A stretch of 64,000 nucleotides of DNA, from positions 806,001 through 870,000 of the forward strand of contig CAWAGP010000010.1 in NCBI GenBank assembly GCA_963781705.1. The letters run 5' to 3'. Made by a program: the position numbers and the translations under genes. The notes under the pieces are model-generated. The model made no database searches, was not told the DNA's origin, and saw nothing but the letters and a program-made list of their open reading frames with translations. This document shows, one piece after another, positions 21,158-29,179 of the stretch. How positions within the stretch are numbered: position 1 is the stretch's first letter; every line of letters starts with the position of its first letter. The DNA comes from JALYGJ01 sp963781705. Its GTDB lineage: Bacteria > Chloroflexota > Limnocylindria > Limnocylindrales > CSP1-4.

Positions 21158-22257
21158 CGGTCGGGCTGCGCCAGCGGAGCCTTCCAGCCGGGCGTCTCGT
21201 CGGAGGTGTGGTACAGCCAGCACCGGACTGAGTGGTCAGCGCCTGCAGGGCGCAGCTCGGGGTGCACACTGGTCGCCGGCTTGACGTCGTAATCCTCGCG
21301 CGCACGGCAGCGTGGCGCGAAACGACAACCGGGCGGCAGGTCGATCAGGTTGGGCACCACGCCGGGAATGACGGCCAGCTCGTCCTTGACCTTGCCGATG
21401 ATCGGCACAGAGCCGATCAGCCCCTCCGTGTAGGGGTGAAGCGGGTGCGAGAAGAGCGTATTGGTGTCGGTCTCCTCGATGATCTCGCCGGCATACATCA
21501 CAGCCACGCGGTCGCACATCTCGGCGACCACACCCAGGTCATGCGTGATGAGGATGATCGCCGTGTTCGTCTCGCGCTGGAGTCGGCGCATCAGGTCGAG
21601 GATCTGGGCCTGGATGGTGACGTCGAGTGCGGTGGTCGGCTCGTCGGCGATGAGCAGCTCGGGTTCGCAGGCGAGGGCCATCGCGATCATTACCCGTTGG
21701 GCCATGCCGCCTGACAGCTCGTGTGGGTAGGATTTCAGCCGGCGTTCTGGGTCGGGAATGCCGACCATGCGCATCATTTCCAGGGCACGCTCGCGGGCGG
21801 CCTTGCGCTTCATGCCTCGGTGCGTCTCCAGCACCTCGCCGATCTGGAATCCGACATCGCGCACGGGGTTGAGCGACGACGATGGCTGCTGGAAGATCAT
21901 CGAAATGCGGTCGCCGCGGATGGCGCGCATGTCCGCGTCGGGCAGGGTAAGCAGGTCCTTGCCGTCGAAAAGCACCTGGCCAGCCTCGATCTTGCCCGGC
22001 GGTGATATCAAACGCATGATCGAAAGCGAGCTGACGCTCTTGCCGCAGCCTGACTCACCGACCAGGCCGAGGATCTCGCCGCGGTGAACCGACAGGTCGA
22101 TGCCGGTGACCGCGCGCACGGTGCCCTCGCGCATATGGAACGAGGTCTTCAGGCCGCGGACTTCCAGGAGGACCTGTGCCGGTTCGTTACTTGACGTGAC
22201 CGCGGCGTGCGTTGTTGACGGCGACGTGGCAGCCGTGGTCAGCTCAGTCGGGGTCAT
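21154..22257 (-). CDS. Oligopeptide ABC transporter ATP-binding protein, DppD type (second system)
   Basis: This is a 367-residue ATPase subunit. A Thr/Ser/Ala-rich N-terminal extension of about 28 residues precedes the domain (VLLEVRGLKTSF). Walker A is GESGCGKS, the Q-loop MIFQQPSSSLNPV, the signature LSGGMAQRVMIAMAL, Walker B LLIADEPTTALD and the H-loop ITHDLGVV. The C-terminal segment NLIDLPPGCRFAPRC carries the conserved cysteines. ATG 22257 overlaps the DppC stop as ATGA and the stop overlaps DppF in the same way, so B-C-D-F are translationally coupled. Confidence 0.94.
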   Translation of the reverse strand: MTPTELTTAATSPSTTHAAVTSSNEPAQVLLEVRGLKTSFHMREGTVRAVTGIDLSVHRGEILGLVGESGCGKSVSSLSIMRLISPPGKIEAGQVLFDGKDLLTLPDADMRAIRGDRISMIFQQPSSSLNPVRDVGFQIGEVLETHRGMKRKAARERALEMMRMVGIPDPERRLKSYPHELSGGMAQRVMIAMALACEPELLIADEPTTALDVTIQAQILDLMRRLQRETNTAIILITHDLGVVAEMCDRVAVMYAGEIIEETDTNTLFSHPLHPYTEGLIGSVPIIGKVKDELAVIPGVVPNLIDLPPGCRFAPRCRAREDYDVKPATSVHPELRPAGADHSVRCWLYHTSDETPGWKAPLAQPDR

Positions 22258-23246
22258 CGTGTCAGCCGCGGATCAAGTGCATCACGCAGGCCGTCGCCGA
22301 GCAGGTTGAAGCCGAGTACCGTCAGCGTAAGCATCAGGCCGGGGAAGAAGAGTAGATGTGGCGCGGAGAAGACCGTGTTGCGCTCGAGGCCGATCATCGT
22401 TCCCCACTCGGCCGCGCCGGGGTCGCCCAGTCCAAGGAACGACAGCGCGGCGACATCGAGCACGGCACCGCCAATGCCCAGCGTGCCGGCAACGATGATC
22501 GGAGTGAGCGAGTTTGGCATCACGCGCCGCAGGAGGATGCCGATGCCCGACTCGCCCAAAGCGCGCGAGGCCGTGACGAAGTCGCTCTCGCGGACGGTGA
22601 TCACCGAGGCACGCATGATCCGCGCATAGACCGGGATGGCCACAGTGGCGATGGCGATCTGGGCGTTGATCAGTCCGTGGCCCAGAACGGTGACGATCTC
22701 GATCGCCAGGAGCAAGGCCGGGAAGACGAGTAGCACGTCCATGATCCTCATGATCACCGTGTCGAGCCATCCACCGGCGTAGCCGGCAACTGCCCCCAGC
22801 AGCGCGCCGATGATGATCGCGAAGCCGACCGTCTCGAAGCCGACCACGAGTGAGGTCCGGGCGCCGTAGATGACGCGCGTCATGACGTCCCGGTAGTTCC
22901 CGTCGATGCCCATGAAGTGCTCGGTGTGGGTACTCGGGCAGCCGAGCGCGTAGATGCACGGCCCGGCCCGTTGGGCGAAGCCTTCCTCATCGAACTGGCG
23001 ATTGATCGCCTGGGTGGTCACGGTGCCGACGGTGACCGCCTGGTACGGGCTGATCTGGTCGGCGAAGATGGCCATCAGGGCCAGCAGCGACAGGATCACC
23101 AGTCCGATCACTGCCGATCGCTGGCGCAGGATGTTGCGCAGCGTGTCGCGCCACAGGCTGCTGGCGCGCTCCGCCCGCTGGTCTTCCTGGGGCACCTCGT
23201 GTTCCGCGCCGCCGGCAAACGTCGGAGCGCTCTGGTCAAGGCTCAT
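22254..23246 (-). CDS. Oligopeptide ABC transporter permease, DppC type (second system)
   Basis: This is a 330-residue inner-membrane permease. The first membrane helix is near residues 45-64 (VIGLVILSLLALMAIFAD), followed by a long periplasmic loop with a possible disulfide pair (GPCIYALGCPS) and HFMGIDGNYRDVMTRVIYGART. The EAA loop is SDFVTASRALGESGIGILLRRVMPN. The C terminus FNLLGDGLRDALDPR is typical. Four-base ATGA overlaps join it to both neighbours. The Cys pair in the first loop also occurs in the DppB partners as CxxxC-like pairs, which may reflect an oxidising exterior; that is inference. Confidence 0.94.
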   Translation of the reverse strand: MSLDQSAPTFAGGAEHEVPQEDQRAERASSLWRDTLRNILRQRSAVIGLVILSLLALMAIFADQISPYQAVTVGTVTTQAINRQFDEEGFAQRAGPCIYALGCPSTHTEHFMGIDGNYRDVMTRVIYGARTSLVVGFETVGFAIIIGALLGAVAGYAGGWLDTVIMRIMDVLLVFPALLLAIEIVTVLGHGLINAQIAIATVAIPVYARIMRASVITVRESDFVTASRALGESGIGILLRRVMPNSLTPIIVAGTLGIGGAVLDVAALSFLGLGDPGAAEWGTMIGLERNTVFSAPHLLFFPGLMLTLTVLGFNLLGDGLRDALDPRLTR

Positions 23247-24322
23247 CGGAGGCGCACCCGCGGGTCGAGGTACGCGTACGAGATGTCCACGATCAGGTTG
23301 ACGGCCATGAAGATGACCGCGATCACGAGCACGAAGCCCTGCACGACCTGGTAGTCGCGGCTATCTATCGCGTCGACGACGGTCTTGCCCAGGCCGGCCA
23401 GGTTGAAGACCGTTTCGGTCAACACTGCGCCGGAGAGCAACAGTCCGATCTGAAGTCCGATGATTGTCACCAGCGGCAGCAGCGCGTTGGGCAGGGCGTG
23501 GCGAATCAGGACGAGCCACCCGGACAGGCCCTTGGCGTGCGCGGTGCGGATGTAGTCGCGGCCCATCACGTCGAGCAGGCTCGAGCGCGTGATGCGGGCG
23601 ATGATCGCCATCGGGATGGTGCCCAGGGCGATCGCCGGCAGGATCAGGTGACGGAACGCATCGAGTGCCGCCTCCCACTGGAAAGTGAGCAGGCCGGTCA
23701 GCGTGTAGATGCCCGAGACAAAGGACAGGAACGCGTCAAGCGGCCCGGTGGCGCCGTGGAAGACGCCCCACACCTTGTCAAGCGGCTGGACGACAACGCC
23801 GGGGCTCAGCCGTCCGCCCGGTGGTAACGAGAAGAAGGTGCCTTTGAGCAGGATGGCCGAAGTGAAGGCCAGCACCAGCCCGAGCACGAAGACGGGCGTG
23901 GAGATGCCCAGGTTGGCTACGACCATGCTCGTCGCGTCGGCGGCGGAATTGCGCCGATAGGCGGCGATGATGCCGAGCGGAATGCCGACCAGAACGGCGA
24001 ACAACAGCGCGTAGAAGCTGAGCTCGACCGTAGTCGGTAGCCGCTGGATGATCAGGTCGGTCACCGGCAGATGGAACTTGAACGAGGTGCCCAGGTCGCC
24101 GCTGGCCACCTGCCCGAGGTAGGTCAGGAACTGGTCGGGGAGCGGCTTATCGAGCCCGAAACGGACCTGGCATTGCTGAACCTGACTGGTCGTGGCGCGC
24201 TCACCGAGCGCATCCACACACGGATTGCCAGGGATCACGCGCGCCAGCAGGAAGACCAGGAACACGATGCCCAGCAACACCGGCAGGCTGAGCAGGATCC
24301 GGCGGACGATGTACCGGGCCAT
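23243..24322 (-). CDS. Oligopeptide ABC transporter permease, DppB type (second system)
   Basis: This is a complete 359-residue DppB permease. It starts MARYIVRRILLSLPVLLGI, has six predicted membrane helices and ends in the family motif DISYAYLDPRVRLR. The EAA loop is intact: DYIRTAHAKGLSGWLVLIRHALPNALLP. This is a useful internal reference for the broken DppB at 16832-17825, where the same motif is cut. The ATG at 24322 lies about 40 bases after the 16-bp hairpin that separates it from the binding-protein gene. The stop overlaps the DppC start. Confidence 0.94.
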   Translation of the reverse strand: MARYIVRRILLSLPVLLGIVFLVFLLARVIPGNPCVDALGERATTSQVQQCQVRFGLDKPLPDQFLTYLGQVASGDLGTSFKFHLPVTDLIIQRLPTTVELSFYALLFAVLVGIPLGIIAAYRRNSAADATSMVVANLGISTPVFVLGLVLAFTSAILLKGTFFSLPPGGRLSPGVVVQPLDKVWGVFHGATGPLDAFLSFVSGIYTLTGLLTFQWEAALDAFRHLILPAIALGTIPMAIIARITRSSLLDVMGRDYIRTAHAKGLSGWLVLIRHALPNALLPLVTIIGLQIGLLLSGAVLTETVFNLAGLGKTVVDAIDSRDYQVVQGFVLVIAVIFMAVNLIVDISYAYLDPRVRLR

Positions 24323-24363
24323 CGATCAGATCGTTTCCCCAGGTCTGGTTGATCGTTGAATGA

Positions 24364-24398
24364 CGCAAGGGACGCCGGCCCCGCCGGCGTCCCTTGCG
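24364..24398 (-). terminator. 16-bp perfect hairpin between second binding-protein and permease genes
   Basis: CGCAAGGGACGCCGGC (24364-24379) pairs perfectly with 24383-24398 around a three-base loop. There is no T tract on the minus-strand side (TCATTCAACG follows). It lies 25 bases after the binding-protein stop and before the permease start. Stem length, loop length and position match the hairpin at 16763-16797, although the sequences differ. Confidence 0.75.
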
Positions 24399-24423
24399 TG
24401 CGAGAGCTACGAGAGCGTGCCTA

Positions 24424-26292
24424 TTACGAACAGGCAGGCTGGTCCGGGATGCCGCACGGAGCAGGCGGGTTGAGCTTGCCCTGTCCGATGAGCGAGTCCC
24501 AGTACTCGAAGTCGCCCGTCCGTCCAACGTGGAGCGGATTGAGGACATCCCATTGAGCCGCGAATGAAGCGATCACGTCGTCCGCAGCAAACGCGGCGCC
24601 GTCCGAGAAGGTGACGCCTGAGCGCAGGCTGCAGGTCCACTCGGTCAGGTCGGCATTGGCTGTGCAACTCGTGGCCAGCCGAGGCTCGGGCGTCGTACCG
24701 CCGACCTGGTAGCCGTAGAGCGATTCCTTGATCTGCTGGCAGGCGCGCAGGGTTTCACCGTCCGACTCGTCGCCACAGTAGAGACTGAGCGGCTCGGCGT
24801 TCTGCATGAACACCAGCGTGTCTCGGTCGGCCGCCTTGACGGAGGCGAATTCCTCCTGGAGCGGTGCCGCATAGGCGCCCTGGACGTCGGCCTTGAAGGC
24901 CGTGCCGGAGCCGCCGTGGGCGATGATGACCGCCGGGACGTACTGCTTGATCAGGTTGTTGGCCGTGGCGTAGGCAGCCGTGCGGGCGGCGTCGTCAGCC
25001 GACTGGTCGCCCTGCTGGATTGCTGCCACGAGGTCGGGGAAGGGATCGCCGAACTTCTTGCCCGAGCCTGGGCCGAAGTGATAGTCGAAGAAGTTGCTGG
25101 CATCCGGGAAGTCGGCGCCCCAGCCGAGCAGGAACAGGCCGTCGAGCTTACCGGCGGCGTTGTTGTCCAGGAAAGTCCCGGAGTCCTGCTCGTCGAGCGT
25201 CGCGTTGATTCCCAGGTTGTCATGCAGCTGCGTGACGATTTCCTGGGCGATCGTCGGCGGGTCGGGCAGGTAGCTGCGGACCGCCGCACGGAACTGGACC
25301 GTGGTCGAGAAAGTTGCCGGATCGATGCCCTCCTCCTGGAGGCCCTCGTCGAACAGCGTCTTCGCTGCCGTGGCGTCGAAGGTGTAGTAGGCATCACCCT
25401 GGCATGCATCGGGTATGGCACATGGGGTGAAGTAGTCGGCAACCTTTGAGCCCGGCGGGTAGTAGTTGTCGACGATCTTCTGGCGATCGATGCCCATTGC
25501 GATCGCCTGGCGAACCTTCTGGTTGTCCCAGGGCTTGTCGGTATTGTTCATGCCCAGGTAGAGCGTATTGAGGCCCTCGCGGGGATAGAAGGCGAGGCTC
25601 GAGTCGCCCTGGATGGTGGCGATGTCGTCCTTGCCGGGGTTGTCGATGCCGTCCACGCCGGGGGCAGCCTGGAGCGCCAGGAGGCGCGCCGCGGCCTGGT
25701 CGTTCCACTGGAACTCGAGGTTCGGCGTCAGTGGCGCGGTGCCCCAGTACGTGGGGTTGGCGGCCATGTCGATCCGGTTACCGCGGTCCCAACTGGTCAG
25801 CATGTACGGCCCGGTGCCGTTCGGCTGGGCAAGAATGGTGCCGTCGGCCATGTGCGCGATCAGGTAGCCGGCGTCGTCGATCGCGAGCGCCGTGAAGGCG
25901 ATCTGCGACAGGAAAGCGACATCCGGGTTGCAGAAGTCGAACACGACCGTCATCGGGTCGGGCGCGCTGATCTTCTTGAGGTTGCCCGAGTAGGGCAAAC
26001 CGTTGAAGGTGCCGTTGGCACAGTCGACATCGCCGCCGTAGTTGGGATACTCGGTCATGCCTTCAGCCGGCGCGGGAGGCTGCTCATTCGGCGACGGGTA
26101 TGCCGTCGGGCCGGCCGCCGCCGTTTCTGGCGCTGAAGTGCCGGTTGCTGGGGTCGGATTTCCGGTCGCCGCCGGCGCTGTGGTCGGTGCGGGTGTCGGC
26201 GTGGTTTCCGCGGCCGGTGAACAGGCCGTGAATACGAACGCCGCAACCAGCCCGGCGGTGGCTAGTTGTAGCCACCTGGGTTGATGGGCCAT
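24424..26292 (-). CDS. Peptide-type substrate-binding lipoprotein with apparently permuted SBP_bac_5 domain
   Basis: This is a 622-residue lipoprotein with signal peptide, lipobox FTAC (Cys24) and a Thr/Pro/Ala tether to about residue 78. The fold begins in the middle of the usual SBP_bac_5 order: LKKISAPDPMTVVFDFC, then GTGPYMLTSWDRGNRIDMAANPTYW, KVRQAIAMGIDRQKIVDNYY and the domain II region. The usual opening comes last, from residue 491: DTLVFMQNAEPLSLY, IKESLYGYQ, PRLATSC, EWTCSLRSGVTFSDGAAFAADDVI and WDVLNPLHVGRTGDFEYW. This is the order expected for a circular permutation, with the old termini joined near residues 480-491. It is one uninterrupted frame. GGAGGAGG precedes ATG 26292. It heads the second transporter operon. 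The ligand is unknown. Confidence 0.9.
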   Translation of the reverse strand: MAHQPRWLQLATAGLVAAFVFTACSPAAETTPTPAPTTAPAATGNPTPATGTSAPETAAAGPTAYPSPNEQPPAPAEGMTEYPNYGGDVDCANGTFNGLPYSGNLKKISAPDPMTVVFDFCNPDVAFLSQIAFTALAIDDAGYLIAHMADGTILAQPNGTGPYMLTSWDRGNRIDMAANPTYWGTAPLTPNLEFQWNDQAAARLLALQAAPGVDGIDNPGKDDIATIQGDSSLAFYPREGLNTLYLGMNNTDKPWDNQKVRQAIAMGIDRQKIVDNYYPPGSKVADYFTPCAIPDACQGDAYYTFDATAAKTLFDEGLQEEGIDPATFSTTVQFRAAVRSYLPDPPTIAQEIVTQLHDNLGINATLDEQDSGTFLDNNAAGKLDGLFLLGWGADFPDASNFFDYHFGPGSGKKFGDPFPDLVAAIQQGDQSADDAARTAAYATANNLIKQYVPAVIIAHGGSGTAFKADVQGAYAAPLQEEFASVKAADRDTLVFMQNAEPLSLYCGDESDGETLRACQQIKESLYGYQVGGTTPEPRLATSCTANADLTEWTCSLRSGVTFSDGAAFAADDVIASFAAQWDVLNPLHVGRTGDFEYWDSLIGQGKLNPPAPCGIPDQPACS

Positions 26293-26500
26293 ACCTATCG
26301 GTCCTCCTCCTTGGTGTAGGCCTGTACCGGCTGGCACTCCCTGCGGGCTCACGGGCCCATGCCAGCTCCCGTCCGCGCGCATGCGTGCGGCCGTCTCCTC
26401 CTGACAGGTTCCGCGGAGAGTAGCAAAGGTGGTTGGCATTGGCTACTGCAATTCGCCTGCTAGCGGCCGCGCCGACTCCGCCCGTCGCTAAGATCAGCCG

Positions 26501-27391
26501 GTGAGCCGTGTTCGGGTGGGCCTCGCTCAGATCGCGCCACGCCTGGGCGTGGTCGATGACAACCTCGATACCCACCGGCGGGTGATTGATGAGGCGCGCG
26601 CCGGGGGTGTCGATCTGCTCGTGTTTCCCGAGCTCGGGCTGACCGGCTACCTGCTCCAAGATCTCAACGCCGAGGTGGCCATGCGCGCCGACGATGAGCG
26701 GCTGCTGGCGCTGGCGCGTGAGGCGGGCAACATGAGCGTCGTCGTCGGCTTCGTCGAGGAGTCGGCCGACCACCAGCTGTACATCTCCGCCGCGCTGCTC
26801 GAAGGCGGCGGCGTCGCGCACACGTACCGCAAGGCCTATCTGCCCAACTACGGCCTCTTCGACGAGCGGCGTTTCTTCGGCGTCGGCAACGTGCTGCGGG
26901 CGGTCGATTCGCGCCTCGGCGTGCGCCTGGGCCTGTGCATCTGCGAGGACTTCTGGCATCTGCCGGTGCCATACCTGCTCGCCCTCGACGGCGCCCAGCT
27001 ACTGATCAACATCGCGTCGTCGCCGGGACGCGACATCGCCGCGGTCGTCGAGGACCAGCTCGGCACGGCTCAGTCGTGGCGCACACTGATGCGCGCGTAC
27101 GCGCAGCTGACGACGTCGTTCGTGGTGTTCGTCAATCGCGTGGGCGTGGAGGAGGCCGTCACCTTCTGGGGCGGCTCGCAGGTGATCTCGCCCGCCGGTG
27201 ACGTGGTGTGTGAGGCGCCCCTGCTTGATCCGGGGCTGTTCACCGTCGAGATGGATCTCGATGACGTGCGCCGCGAACGCGTGGCTCTGCCACTGCTGCG
27301 CGACGAGAGGCCCGATTTCGTGCTCCGCCAGCTCGAACGCCTGGCCCGCGAACGGACGGGCCAACCCGCCGAGGCCAGCGGCGATGACTGA
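26501..27391 (+). CDS. Carbon-nitrogen hydrolase (nitrilase family), NAD synthetase glutaminase partner
   Basis: This is a 296-residue amidase of the nitrilase superfamily. The catalytic triad is visible: Glu44 (FPELGLTGY), Lys111 (YRKAYLPNYG) and Cys148 (CICEDFW). YRKAYLPNYGLFDERRFF closely resembles the glutaminase domain of glutamine-dependent NAD synthetase, where this domain is fused in front of NadE. Here it is a separate gene whose end overlaps nadE by 8 bases, so I infer it delivers ammonia to NadE. The GTG at 26501 gives the normal N terminus (VRVGLAQIAPRLG). It is divergent from the second peptide transporter with a 208-base gap that must hold both promoters. Confidence 0.88.
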   Translation: MSRVRVGLAQIAPRLGVVDDNLDTHRRVIDEARAGGVDLLVFPELGLTGYLLQDLNAEVAMRADDERLLALAREAGNMSVVVGFVEESADHQLYISAALLEGGGVAHTYRKAYLPNYGLFDERRFFGVGNVLRAVDSRLGVRLGLCICEDFWHLPVPYLLALDGAQLLINIASSPGRDIAAVVEDQLGTAQSWRTLMRAYAQLTTSFVVFVNRVGVEEAVTFWGGSQVISPAGDVVCEAPLLDPGLFTVEMDLDDVRRERVALPLLRDERPDFVLRQLERLARERTGQPAEASGDD

Positions 27392-28265
27392 CGTGGCCGT
27401 TGGCTACACGCTACCGCCCGAGCTGCTGATCGACACCGGCATCGCCCGGCGGCTGATCGCCGAGTTCATCCGCGGCCACCTGCACCAGACCGGCTTCGAC
27501 CGTCTCGTGCTGGCTCTCTCCGGCGGCGTCGATTCGGCGCTGGTTGCCTACCTCGCAGCGGAGGCCATTGGTGCCGACCGGCTGCTGTGCGTGCTGCTGC
27601 CGTACCGGACGTCGGCTGCCGCCTCGGCTGCCGACGCGCTCGACGTGGTCGCCGTGCTTGGTTGTGCCAGCAAGACGATCGACATCACGGCCATCGTCGA
27701 CGGCTACTTCGCCGACGCGCTGGGCGGGCAAGGGGAAATCGCCCGTGGCAGGCGCGGCAACTTCGCGGCCCGCGCCCGGATGGCCGTCATCTACGACCAG
27801 TCGGTCGTCTGGGGCGGGCTCGTACTGGGCACCGGCAACAAGACGGAAGCGCTGCTCGGCTACACCACGATCTACGGCGACAATGCCTCGGCCCTCAACC
27901 CGATCGGCGACCTGTACAAGAGCCAGGTACGCCAACTGTCGGCGGAGATGGGTGTGCCGCGGCGGATCCTGCGCAAGCCGCCCAGCGCCGACCTGTGGCC
28001 CGGCCAGACCGACGAGGGCGAGCTCGGGCAGAGCTACGAACAGATGGATCGGCTGCTGTACTGGATGGTCGACCGGCGCCGGACGGACGAGCAGTTGGTC
28101 AAGCTCGGATTCAGCCGGCCGACTATCACGCGCGTCCAGCGGATGGTCGCGGCGTCCGAATTCAAGCGTCAGACCCCGGCGGTGGCCAAGCTGACAACGC
28201 GCACGCCGGGCGTCGACTACCTGTATCCGCGGCGCCGCCCGGGGCCGCCGGAGGGCCGGTCATAG
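27384..28265 (+). CDS. nadE: NAD(+) synthetase, synthetase subunit
   Basis: NadE amidates nicotinic acid adenine dinucleotide to NAD+ with ATP. The 293-residue protein has the PP-loop SGGVDS at residues 46-51. The conserved LVLGTGNKTEALLGYTTIYGD region, NPIGDLYKSQVRQL and PPSADLWPGQTDEGELG are family hallmarks. Length fits the ammonia-dependent, single-domain NadE. The nitrilase-type gene directly upstream probably supplies the glutaminase activity. ATG 27384 is inside the end of that gene, suggesting coupled translation. The C-terminal DYLYPRRRPG tail is short and basic. Confidence 0.94.
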   Translation: MTDVAVGYTLPPELLIDTGIARRLIAEFIRGHLHQTGFDRLVLALSGGVDSALVAYLAAEAIGADRLLCVLLPYRTSAAASAADALDVVAVLGCASKTIDITAIVDGYFADALGGQGEIARGRRGNFAARARMAVIYDQSVVWGGLVLGTGNKTEALLGYTTIYGDNASALNPIGDLYKSQVRQLSAEMGVPRRILRKPPSADLWPGQTDEGELGQSYEQMDRLLYWMVDRRRTDEQLVKLGFSRPTITRVQRMVAASEFKRQTPAVAKLTTRTPGVDYLYPRRRPGPPEGRS

Positions 28266-28291
28266 GGGACGCGGCCGGCGCCGCTGCGGAC

Positions 28292-29131
28292 GTGGCCGGC
28301 GCATCGGCGGGCGGAACGCTGTTCGTCGTGTCGACGCCGATCGGTAACCTGGGCGATATCACGCTGCGCGCTCTCGCGGTGTTGCGCGCGGTGCCACTGG
28401 TGGCCGCCGAGGACACGCGCATGACGCGGCGGCTGTGGGCGCGTCACGACATTACGACGCGGCTCATCAGCTATCACGCGCAGAGTCCGGTCGCCCGGCG
28501 CGACGAGCTTCTCGATCATCTCGATGGTGGGGCAGACCTGGCGCTGGTCACCGACGCCGGCACGCCGCTGGTGAGCGATCCGGGCAGCGAGCTGGTGACC
28601 GGCTGGCTGGCGCGTGGCGGGCGGGTCGTGCCTGTCCCCGGCCCCTCGGCGGTTCTCACCGCCATCGTCGCCAGCGGTCTGCCCGCCGCGCGCTGGACGT
28701 TCGAGGGGTTCCTGCCGCGGCGCGGCTCGGAGCGACGGTCGCGTTTGAAGCGCATCTGCAGCGACGAGCGCACGACCATCCTGTTCGAGGCGGCCAACCG
28801 CGCCGCGGCGACGCTGGCCGAGCTGGCCGGCGCGTGCGGCGACGAGCGCGCCGCGGCAGTATGCCGCGAGCTGACCAAGCTGCACGAGGAAACGTGGCGC
28901 GGCACACTCGGTGAGCTGGCGCGCCGCGCGGTGGCGGGGCCACCGCGCGGCGAGGTGACGGTCGTGGTCGCCGGCGCGAGCGCAGGCAGCGATGACCGTC
29001 CTGCAGTCAGCCTGGATGTTGGTCGCGCGGAGGTCGACCGGCTCGTGGACGAAGGCATGAGCCGCTCATCGGCGGCACGCGAGATCGCCCAGCGAACGGG
29101 CCTGCCCCGGCGCGACCTGTTCCGTCCTTAG
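28292..29131 (+). CDS. rsmI: 16S rRNA (cytidine-1402 2'-O) methyltransferase
   Basis: RsmI methylates the ribose of C1402 in the decoding centre using S-adenosylmethionine. The 279-residue protein has the tetrapyrrole-methylase fold with TPIGNLGDITLRAL at the start, AAEDTRMTRRLW, YHAQSPVARRDELL (equivalent to the family's YHEHN segment), LVTDAGTPLVSDPG and VPVPGPSAVLTA. FEGFLPRRGSERRSRL and ELTKLHEETWRGTL are further RsmI-specific segments. GTG 28292 is the first plausible start after nadE (26 bases); the frame runs open upstream but that sequence is not conserved. The C-terminal SRSSAAREIAQRTGLPRRDLF helix-turn-helix-like end is typical of longer RsmI forms. Confidence 0.93.
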   Translation: MAGASAGGTLFVVSTPIGNLGDITLRALAVLRAVPLVAAEDTRMTRRLWARHDITTRLISYHAQSPVARRDELLDHLDGGADLALVTDAGTPLVSDPGSELVTGWLARGGRVVPVPGPSAVLTAIVASGLPAARWTFEGFLPRRGSERRSRLKRICSDERTTILFEAANRAAATLAELAGACGDERAAAVCRELTKLHEETWRGTLGELARRAVAGPPRGEVTVVVAGASAGSDDRPAVSLDVGRAEVDRLVDEGMSRSSAAREIAQRTGLPRRDLFRP

Positions 29132-29179
29132 GCACTAGGCAGGGCTAGGATTTCGGGCAACGGTAGGGGAGGGTGGAAC

